Positions 1 to 5,060 of a DNA stretch of 7,179 bases are shown in pieces. Origin of the DNA: Methanobacterium sp. PtaU1.Bin242 (GTDB lineage Archaea > Methanobacteriota > Methanobacteria > Methanobacteriales > Methanobacteriaceae); NCBI GenBank assembly GCA_002067565.1, contig MVQZ01000205.1:1-7179 (forward strand), read 5' to 3'. Numbering within the stretch: position 1 is the first letter of the stretch; the number at the start of each line of letters is the position of its first letter. A program made the translations under genes and the position numbers. The notes beneath the pieces are model-generated. The model did not search any database. It saw only the letters and a program-made list of their open reading frames with translations, and had not been told where the DNA came from.

Positions 1-754
1 CCGGGCCGAAGGAGGCGTCATAGGCAGTGGGTGTTCCCTGTGATATCCAGGCGAATCTTTCCAGGCCGTAACCGGTGTCCACAATTTTAAGGGGTATGTC
101 CTTTAGTCCGTGGGGTGTGGTGCGATATTTTATAAACACCAGAGTAGCTAACTCCACCCCTCTTACACATATTTCATAACAGGGCCCGGCATTTCCCCCT
201 CCTTCCCACCATGATTCAATAAAGGTGATTTCTTCTCCGTTTATACCCACGTGGTTTAAGAAGTCGTGACAGTATTTAACTGTTTCATTTTCCCAGTAAA
301 TACAGTTTTCAGATGTGTTAAATGCGTGATGTCCGCCCATAGTGAAGCAGGTCATATGTCTGCCGGTTCTACCAACATTATCCACGTCATTGAGTCGTAT
401 GGATGGCTGGGCAACTACCAGGGGGTTGGCTGGTGGTTCCACCATTCCAGAGGTAACCCAGGGTTGGAAATTGTATATGGATGCTCCCACTAGAAAAACA
501 TCATCTCTCCAGCGTTTAGCAAGGACAGGATATCTTTTAATGGGAGTGTGGTCATTTTTTTCGAAGAATTTCAGGAAAGTATCCTGGATGCTATATAAAT
601 CGTAATTTTTGCTGGTGGCAGGATTCCCAATAAACTCGTATCTGTCACAGGGTGCATCTCCACAGGTTTCCCTCTCATCAATGGTCCAAAAATCATTACC
701 ACATGCTTTACAAGTTTTTTTAGTGTATCCAAGTTTTTCAAGCTGATTTGACAT
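1..754 (-). CDS. alaS: Alanyl-tRNA synthetase, archaeal type (N-terminal 251 residues, cut by window edge)
   Basis: The enzyme activates alanine with ATP and charges tRNA-Ala in the cytoplasm. Only the first 251 codons are in the window; the frame is open through base 1, so the rest of the catalytic core and the tRNA-recognition, editing and C-terminal domains lie outside. The N-terminus begins MSNQLEKLGY and carries four cysteines (C15, C18, C31, C36) typical of the archaeal N-terminal extension. The class II catalytic core follows: QPSIRLNDVDNVGRTGRH (116-133), then a CFTMGGHHAFN block (136-146) and the GGGNAGPCYE segment (185-194); VDTGYGLER (225-233) resembles the motif 3 region. I chose the ATG at 754-752 because it gives the familiar MSxQLEKLGY start; an in-frame ATG at 763 would add three residues (MII). 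Neither has a clear Shine-Dalgarno. It is separated from rpl10 by about 770 bp and has its own promoter. Identity is very secure. Confidence 0.97.
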   Translation of the reverse strand, partial: MSNQLEKLGYTKKTCKACGNDFWTIDERETCGDAPCDRYEFIGNPATSKNYDLYSIQDTFLKFFEKNDHTPIKRYPVLAKRWRDDVFLVGASIYNFQPWVTSGMVEPPANPLVVAQPSIRLNDVDNVGRTGRHMTCFTMGGHHAFNTSENCIYWENETVKYCHDFLNHVGINGEEITFIESWWEGGGNAGPCYEICVRGVELATLVFIKYRTTPHGLKDIPLKIVDTGYGLERFAWISQGTPTAYDASFGP

Positions 755-846
755 GATAATCATCGGTTAATTTTTTTTAAAGTTAAAAGCAGGATTTTAT
801 CTGGAATTTTAAACCAAATCCATTTATTATAGATTATTATAATTCA

Positions 847-861
847 ATTATATAAATAAAT
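847..861 (-). promoter_or_regulatory. Candidate alaS promoter (TATA box)
   Basis: On the minus strand the sequence reads TTTATTTATATAATTG, a good archaeal TATA element. Initiation about 25 nt downstream would give a leader of roughly 65-75 nt before the alaS ATG at 754. The surroundings are all AT-rich, so the exact box is uncertain. Confidence 0.45.
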
Positions 862-1012
862 TATAGATTTAGAAGAATTTTTTATATCCCCATTTTTTTT
901 TAATCATCAGAAATTTATCATTTTTTAATTATTTGTTATCATCTGTTTTTTCAATCGCATAATAATAATAGAAAAAAATATGAAATCTATACCTTGGAAT
1001 TGTTTTAAGCCT

Positions 1013-1031
1013 ATCTAAATCTTTAAATATT
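1013..1031 (+). promoter_or_regulatory. Candidate promoter of the small plus-strand ORF
   Basis: The plus strand reads CTAAATCTTTAAATATTCG, an A-rich BRE-like stretch followed by the TATA-like TTTAAATAT at 1022-1030. Initiation would fall near 1050, about 50 nt before the ATG at 1104. A second AT-rich box at 1062-1075 is too close to the ribosome-binding site to serve. Confidence 0.35.
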
Positions 1032-1068
1032 CGATTTAACAATAATATTAACTAGAAAATCTTTTTTA

Positions 1069-1101
1069 TAATAATTTTTTCACAAGATGGTGAAATTATT
1101 A
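1069..1101 (+). promoter_or_regulatory. Inverted repeat overlapping the first Shine-Dalgarno of the small ORF
   Basis: TTTCAC (1078-1083) pairs with GTGAAA (1090-1095) across a 6-nt loop; beyond a three-base T bulge, TAATAAT pairs further with ATTATTA. The right arm contains the GGTGA ribosome-binding site (1089-1093), so the folded RNA would hide it. A second GGTGA (1106-1110), in a near repeat of the same sequence, would remain free and sits 5 nt before an in-frame ATG at 1116. A regulatory role is inference. Confidence 0.3.
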
Positions 1102-1103
1102 AA

Positions 1104-1298
1104 ATGGTGAAAAATATGAGTAATGTTAATAATGATATAGAATCTAAAAAACTATTAAAAGAGGCTTATAACTGTAAAAAAGAAGAATTGGAATTTTTAC
1201 TTAAAAAAATTGAGAACGAACTTGAAAAGGATAAAAAAAATCAGAACATTTTAACCGCTAAAATAGTAGTGACCAGTAAAATGGCAGTTAATAGATGA
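1104..1298 (+). CDS. Small hypothetical protein, charged and probably coiled-coil
   Basis: I do not recognise this 64-residue protein. It is very rich in Lys, Glu and Asn, with a predicted amphipathic or coiled-coil helix over about residues 15-45 (KLLKEAYNCKKEELEFLLKK and onward), one cysteine, no signal peptide and no membrane segment. It is the only ORF here on the plus strand, opposite to all its neighbours. In favour of a real gene are GGTGA sites at good spacing (1089-1093 before the ATG at 1104; 1106-1110 before the in-frame ATG at 1116, giving 60 residues), a TATA-like box near 1022-1030 and a T-rich stretch after the stop. Against it, the reading frame lies in very AT-rich DNA where Lys/Asn/Ile-rich ORFs arise by chance, and it has no recognised domain. 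It occupies the region where rpl12 would be expected but is unrelated to L12. Confidence 0.5.
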   Translation: MVKNMSNVNNDIESKKLLKEAYNCKKEELEFLLKKIENELEKDKKNQNILTAKIVVTSKMAVNR

Positions 1299-1302
1299 TT
1301 AA

Positions 1303-1333
1303 ACTTTTTTTAATAATTTTTAAAATTTTTTAG
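1303..1333 (+). terminator. T-rich terminator after the small ORF
   Basis: Directly after the TGA stop the plus strand runs through three closely spaced T-tracts (T7 near 1305, T5 near 1317, T6 near 1326). This is the archaeal oligo-T termination signal and fits the end of a plus-strand transcript, though T-runs are common in this AT-rich DNA. Confidence 0.4.
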
Positions 1334-1492
1334 ATATAAAATTCTTTAATTTTTACTTTTTAACTTCATCCAGTAGTCTCTGGAGAATAGAATTAATAGA
1401 TTTTATGATATTATCGTTTTATTTTAAACTAAACAAAATAAGAGTCTGTTAAATTTAATACAAAAAAGGGAATCTGAAGATATATAGTATAA

Positions 1493-1526
1493 AAAAATAA
1501 AAGATAAAGGAATTAAAAAAAAGAAA
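1493..1526 (-). terminator. Oligo-T terminator of the rpl1-rpl10 operon
   Basis: Immediately after the rpl10 TAA the minus strand reads TTTCTTTTTTTT, followed by further T-tracts (around 1493-1500). Archaeal RNA polymerase stops at such oligo-T signals without needing a hairpin. Its place right after rpl10 implies the operon ends here, with no rpl12 downstream. Confidence 0.6.
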
Positions 1527-2549
1527 TTAACCAAAGAGAGCGCCGAGTCCGGCGGCTGCTTCTTCTTCTTTTTCTTCTTCGGATTCTTCCTCTTCTTCCT
1601 CTTCAGGAGCTTCTTCTGCTGTTTCCTCTTGCACGGTCTCTATTTTAGCGGCACTTGATGTGAGCCTTTGACGTAGTTCATCATCTAAAGCTTCATCATT
1701 TGAATCAGCCATTTCTGAGGCCAGTGCCATCATCTGGGAGTAAGCCTTAGGTATCAGCATTACTATGGTTTTACCAGTTAATATCTCTGCATTCAGTGCC
1801 AGATTCATGGATTTGCTGGCAGCGTTCTGTAGCAGTATTGGCAGGGATTCTTTGGTGAATATTTCTGCATTAACCGATAAGTTCAGTGCTTGAGTGAAAG
1901 CTGTTTGTACATCTGTTAAAGTCTTTTCAGGGTCAATTGTTAAAAGATCAGATGTATAAATGGTTTGATCCTCGTAAGCGGCGTTAAGGTCTATTCCCAC
2001 TTCCATGGGATATATTTCAAGCCGGGTGAGTATGCTGGCCACATTTTTAGATATCTCCTCTCCGGCATCCACTACTGTTTTATCTTTGGTTATAACTATT
2101 TTTCCCTTTTCAATCTTGGCGGGGATACCAATCTTCTGGAGCTCTCCCAGCATAGGTCCGGGATTAAAGGCAGTATCACCTTTAGGAACCACTATATCTG
2201 AAGGGGCTATGTTTCCTGCCTTGGCCGGGGCCTGGGTTTTGCTGTCCTCCAGGATCTTGTAGAGTTTGAAGGGATTCATATCTGTGAAGATCAAAGCGGG
2301 TTGTCCGTCCATATGTTCCCCTAAAGCTTCTATATTTGATTTTGATTTTTCAGAATCGTTTAATGCCAGGTTTATAAGGGTTTTCCTGGACATTTTGACT
2401 GTTGCACTGTCTTTTAAAGTTCTGCGCATCTTCTGAAGTTGGGGAGCAGGAATATCTGCCAGGTTAGCTATACCCACTACTTTGTGGTTATTGATTAAGC
2501 TTTTAAGGTTTTTTACCTCTTCTTTCTTCCAACTAGCAACATGAGGCAT
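1527..2549 (-). CDS. rpl10: Ribosomal protein uL10 / acidic stalk protein P0
   Basis: P0 forms the base of the large-subunit stalk: its N-terminal domain binds 23S rRNA beside uL11 and its C-terminal spine carries dimers of the L12/P1 protein that recruit translation factors. The 340 residues are normal for a methanogen P0. The N-terminal L10 domain spans about 1-105 (with KMSRKTLINLAL, 52-63), followed by the archaeal insertion domain with PGPMLGELQKIGIP (130-143). The spine shows repeating helices of the kind that bind L12 (ALNLSVNAEI 221-230; MNLALNAEIL 248-257; YSQMMALASE 270-279), then an acidic hinge (about 303-330) and the conserved tip AAAGLGALFG. The ATG follows the rpl1 stop with no gap, and GGGTGAT inside the last rpl1 codons supplies the ribosome-binding site, so translation is probably coupled. 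Oddly, rpl12 does not follow. Identity is secure. Confidence 0.98.
   Translation of the reverse strand: MPHVASWKKEEVKNLKSLINNHKVVGIANLADIPAPQLQKMRRTLKDSATVKMSRKTLINLALNDSEKSKSNIEALGEHMDGQPALIFTDMNPFKLYKILEDSKTQAPAKAGNIAPSDIVVPKGDTAFNPGPMLGELQKIGIPAKIEKGKIVITKDKTVVDAGEEISKNVASILTRLEIYPMEVGIDLNAAYEDQTIYTSDLLTIDPEKTLTDVQTAFTQALNLSVNAEIFTKESLPILLQNAASKSMNLALNAEILTGKTIVMLIPKAYSQMMALASEMADSNDEALDDELRQRLTSSAAKIETVQEETAEEAPEEEEEEESEEEKEEEAAAGLGALFG
1560..1610 (-). repeat. Glutamate-codon run in the rpl10 tail
   Basis: Codons 314-330 are almost all GAA/GAG, making a low-complexity microsatellite-like tract in the acidic hinge before AAAGLGALFG. Archaeal L12 ends in nearly the same peptide, so rpl10 and an adjacent rpl12 would share a long similar 3' end. 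Such a tract can slip, recombine or collapse in assembly. Confidence 0.6.
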
Positions 2550-3188
2550 TTAAATCACCCTCGCTACAGGACCCATGCTGGTTTTTATATACATGGATTT
2601 TATCTGGTTTCTGCCCTTTTCAAGCTTTCTGTCCAGTATTCCCAGCACAGCTTCAACGTTATCTGCAATATGTTCATCTTCCATTTCCTGTGATCCTACC
2701 AGGGCCTGGATAACGGGTTGATCTTTTATTCTTACTTTAATAGTGTTTTTAAGTCTGTCTATAATAGGTTCTGGCTTTGCTGTGGCGGGAACTGGTTTGG
2801 GCATCTTTTTCCGGGGACCCAGCACCGGTCCTAGGAACCTACCCACTAGGGGCATCAGATCGGCTTGGGCCACAAAAAAATTGTATTGATTGGCAATTTT
2901 TTTGGCGTCTTTCCTATTTTTACCCATCTCTTCCAGTTCAGATTTGGTGATAACCAGATCTGCGCCGGCATTTTTAGCCTGAAGTGCCAGTTCTCCTTCG
3001 GCTATAAAGGCGATTTTAACGTCCTTTCCTCGTCCTTGAGGGAGAAACACTTCTTCGTCCATACGGTTTTCTGGCTTTTTCACGTCTAAATCCTTGATGT
3101 TGATTACCACATCAACGGATTGTGTGAAGTTTCTCGGCTTTGAGTCTTCCTTAGCCTTCTTCACCGCTTCCATTATCTCTTGTTTCAT
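2550..3188 (-). CDS. rpl1: Ribosomal protein uL1
   Basis: uL1 binds 23S rRNA to form the mobile L1 stalk next to the E site, and in several methanogens also represses translation of its own operon. The 212 residues are a normal archaeal length. Domain I is formed by the two ends of the chain, with domain II inserted roughly at 65-155; the L1 signature GPVLGPRKKMPKP is at 120-132 and the C-terminal rRNA-binding strand has YIKTSMGPVARV (200-211). The ATG has a strong GGAGG 6 nt upstream. It has its own promoter, 156 bp after rpl11, and abuts rpl10, so rpl1-rpl10 is a unit separate from nusG-rpl11, as in the M. vannielii L1 operon. Codons 9-22 also form an apparent L1-binding RNA hairpin. Identity is secure. 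Confidence 0.98.
   Translation of the reverse strand: MKQEIMEAVKKAKEDSKPRNFTQSVDVVINIKDLDVKKPENRMDEEVFLPQGRGKDVKIAFIAEGELALQAKNAGADLVITKSELEEMGKNRKDAKKIANQYNFFVAQADLMPLVGRFLGPVLGPRKKMPKPVPATAKPEPIIDRLKNTIKVRIKDQPVIQALVGSQEMEDEHIADNVEAVLGILDRKLEKGRNQIKSMYIKTSMGPVARVI
3124..3164 (-). promoter_or_regulatory. L1 autoregulatory binding site inside the rpl1 coding sequence
   Basis: On the message, GUGAAG (3164-3159) pairs with CUUCAC (3129-3124), and inside it GGCU (3156-3153) pairs with AGCC (3139-3136). They are separated by an asymmetric internal loop: AA on the 5' side, GAGAAA on the 3' side. As I recall it, the crystallised M. vannielii L1-mRNA site has the same strands with only one loop base different (GA instead of AA) and the same GAGAAA. 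It starts 24 nt after the A of the ATG, close to the roughly 30 nt described there. L1 binding here blocks translation of L1 and coupled downstream genes. Function in this organism is inferred by similarity. Confidence 0.82.
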
Positions 3189-3194
3189 CTAATT

Positions 3195-3223
3195 CCTCCA
3201 TGAACTTTTATGTGAAAGTTCAT
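3195..3223 (-). promoter_or_regulatory. rpl1 leader hairpin next to the Shine-Dalgarno
   Basis: The leader contains a perfect 9-bp inverted repeat, AUGAACUUU and AAAGUUCAU, around a 6-nt loop (3200-3223), followed at once by GGAGG (3195-3199) and, 6 nt later, the rpl1 ATG. The hairpin leaves the ribosome-binding site single-stranded but lies directly against it. The left arm begins with an AUG that opens a 12-codon frame ending at a UGA overlapping the rpl1 AUG. Confidence 0.55.
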
Positions 3224-3260
3224 TGTGATGCAATGTTTATTGTTTGCCAAATGATTTAAT

Positions 3261-3304
3261 TATTTATAAATAGATTAAACATTATTAAATTATTTATAAA
3301 ATTT
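3261..3304 (-). promoter_or_regulatory. rpl1-rpl10 promoter with two tandem TATA boxes
   Basis: Two near-identical copies of TTTATAAATAATT lie 30 bp apart on the minus strand (boxes at about 3261-3270 and 3291-3300). The downstream box would start RNA near 3240, giving a leader of about 50 nt that contains the hairpin; the upstream one would start near 3270. Both match the archaeal TATA consensus. Confidence 0.5.
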
Positions 3305-3331
3305 TTATAAAAATTCAAACTTATTTTTGAA
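3301..3331 (-). terminator. Candidate terminator after rpl11
   Basis: On the minus strand TTCAAA (3331-3326) and TTTGAA (3319-3314) form a 6-bp stem with a 6-nt loop, followed by TTTTT and a second T-tract. It lies 14 nt after the rpl11 stop and runs into the upstream rpl1 TATA box. The stem is weak and AT-rich, so the T-tracts may matter more. Confidence 0.4.
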
Positions 3332-3344
3332 ACTTTAATTGACA

Positions 3345-4273
<929 letters not shown>

Positions 4274-4276
<3 letters not shown>

Positions 4277-4284
4277 AATATCAC
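4274..4284 (-). promoter_or_regulatory. Ribosome-binding site and TTG start that decide the spt5 N-terminus
   Basis: GTGAT (4284-4280), complementary to the 3' end of archaeal 16S rRNA, stands 3 nt before the TTG at 4276-4274. No in-frame ATG is available nearby, and the upstream TTG at 4291 lacks such a site. Confidence 0.6.
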
Positions 4285-4395
4285 ATACCAATGGGACTGT
4301 ACTTGAATAATAATTTATTTCAGTATTAATTTGTTTATTATTTTTGTCACATCAATTATTTGTTACTTGTGAAATTTTCAAATAAGAGACGTAAT

Positions 4396-4410
4396 TATTA
4401 TTTAAAAATC
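4396..4410 (-). promoter_or_regulatory. Candidate proximal promoter of spt5-rpl11
   Basis: The minus strand reads GATTTTTAAATAATA, a BRE-like start followed by a TATA-like TTTAAATAAT. Initiation near 4375 would give a leader of about 100 nt. AT-rich surroundings make alternatives possible. Confidence 0.35.
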
Positions 4411-4450
4411 ATTTTCTTTTAAAAACTTTATGAATTGATTCAGTTATATA

Positions 4451-4500
4451 AGTTCATATTATATTATAAATTAGAAGTTCATATCAACCCATAAATTAGA
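4451..4500. repeat. 25-bp tandem duplication in the secE-spt5 spacer
   Basis: Units 4451-4475 and 4476-4500 are adjacent with no gap. Both begin AGTTCATAT and end ATAAATTAGA; only the six central bases differ (TATATT against CAACCC). About 20 of 25 positions agree. The function is unknown. Confidence 0.8.
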
Positions 4501-4503
4501 CAG

Positions 4504-4585
4504 TTTTAATACATTTAAATATTTTAATATCTTTAAATCCGACTTTGAATTATTTTAATACCTTAAATATTTAATGCCTTTAAAT
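4504..4585. repeat. Four copies of TTTTAAT-N3-TTTAAAT
   Basis: The motif appears at 4504, 4522, 4553 (one base shorter) and 4569 (first base A), so the block also reads as two imperfect 33-35 bp direct repeats (4504-4538 and 4553-4585). In DNA this AT-rich some repetition is expected, but conservation of both half-sites is notable. It could be an operator array or simple-sequence drift. Confidence 0.5.
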
Positions 4586-4624
4586 TAATGTTGATTTGAC
4601 AAATTTATGATAATTTTCAATATC

Positions 4625-4642
4625 AGTATATATAACTTGAAT
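4625..4642 (-). promoter_or_regulatory. Candidate distal promoter just after secE
   Basis: The minus strand has TCAAGTTATATATACTG, the best TATA match in the spacer, about 40 bp after the secE stop. A transcript from near 4605 would carry a leader of about 330 nt containing all the repeats before reaching spt5. Confidence 0.4.
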
Positions 4643-4680
4643 TTTAATGTGGGAATTAATTTTACTTAGTTAATATGTGC

Positions 4681-4863
4681 TTAGTATTGTATAAGCTGAG
4701 CTATCAGAGTTATTACGAAGCCCACAACTCCTATGATTATTATTCCTATTCCGGTTATTTTGGAGACGTTTAGATATTCCTCTCTGTCAGGCCTTTTAGC
4801 TACCTTCAGAACCCTTTGATTCATTTTAATAAAGCGTGTTATTGATTCTCTATTCAATTTCAT
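4681..4863 (-). CDS. secE: Protein translocase subunit SecE (Sec61 gamma)
   Basis: SecE clamps the SecY channel in the cytoplasmic membrane and is required for protein export. The 60 residues are the normal archaeal size. A cytoplasmic amphipathic helix (about 5-25) leads into the conserved KRPDREEY (23-30), followed by a single C-terminal membrane segment (about 36-57, rich in Ile, Val and Gly). It starts at ATG 4863 with only a weak AGGT upstream. It has a strong promoter of its own after ftsZ and is followed by a long spacer instead of the close-packed spt5 seen in many archaea, so it may be transcribed largely alone. Identity is secure despite its small size. Confidence 0.93.
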   Translation of the reverse strand: MKLNRESITRFIKMNQRVLKVAKRPDREEYLNVSKITGIGIIIIGVVGFVITLIAQLIQY

Positions 4864-4950
4864 AAAAATACCTACTCTAATGATTATTCCATTAATAGAA
4901 TTAGAATTATAAAAATCCAGAGATAGTTAACAATAGCTTATTTTTCTAGG

Positions 4951-4967
4951 GATTTATAAACTTTTCC
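4951..4967 (-). promoter_or_regulatory. secE promoter
   Basis: The minus strand reads GGAAAAGTTTATAAATC, an A-rich BRE followed by a near-consensus TATA box. Initiation near 4930 gives a leader of about 65-70 nt. This is one of the best promoter matches in the window. Confidence 0.6.
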
Positions 4968-5009
4968 TTTCAGAGATGGTACAAACTAGAGTTAAACATA
5001 TTGATGAGG

Positions 5010-5054
5010 AAAAAATTTAGATCCCCCTGTACCGGCCTTCAATGTAAATGAAGG
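5010..5054 (-). terminator. Candidate ftsZ terminator
   Basis: Seven bases after the ftsZ stop the RNA can form CCUUCA / UGAAGG (5054-5049 with 5041-5036) with a 7-nt loop. About 20 nt later comes a T6 tract (5015-5010). The hairpin and T-tract are not adjacent as in bacterial terminators; either alone may matter. Confidence 0.5.
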
Positions 5055-5060
5055 ATTTGA

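Larger units (their letters stand above)
755..1103. other. AT-rich intergenic region upstream of alaS
   Basis: This 349-bp stretch has no credible ORF on either strand and is strongly AT-rich with T-runs (for example around 892-902). It holds a candidate minus-strand promoter for alaS and, near its right end, a candidate plus-strand promoter and hairpin leading into the small ORF at 1104. I see no tRNA-like, GC-rich RNA or mobile-element structure in it. Confidence 0.6.
4285..4680. other. AT-rich non-coding spacer between secE and spt5
   Basis: About 400 bp with no credible ORF on either strand. It contains a 25-bp tandem repeat (4451-4500), four copies of a short AT motif (4504-4585) and at least two minus-strand TATA-like boxes (4396-4409 and 4625-4642) that could drive spt5-rpl11 with leaders of about 100 or 330 nt. 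No tRNA or GC-rich structured RNA is visible. Confidence 0.6.

Noticed and set aside
266..605. Plus-strand ORFs of 75 and 87 codons
   Set aside because: They lie wholly antisense to the alaS coding sequence, which has clear class II synthetase motifs; they are frame shadows.
4281..4291. Upstream TTG (4291) as the spt5 start
   Set aside because: It lacks a ribosome-binding site and adds MVCDI before the conserved IYAIRTLVGQ start, whereas TTG 4276 has GTGAT just upstream and matches the family.
4285..4680. CRISPR-like array in the secE-spt5 spacer
   Set aside because: Only two 25-bp units abut each other with no spacers of constant length, and the other motif is short and degenerate.
5001..5054. 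Possible box C/D small RNA (TGATGA at 5002-5007)
   Set aside because: No matching D box (CUGA) or internal C'/D' boxes occur at suitable distance; the hairpin and T-tract after ftsZ fit a terminator better.
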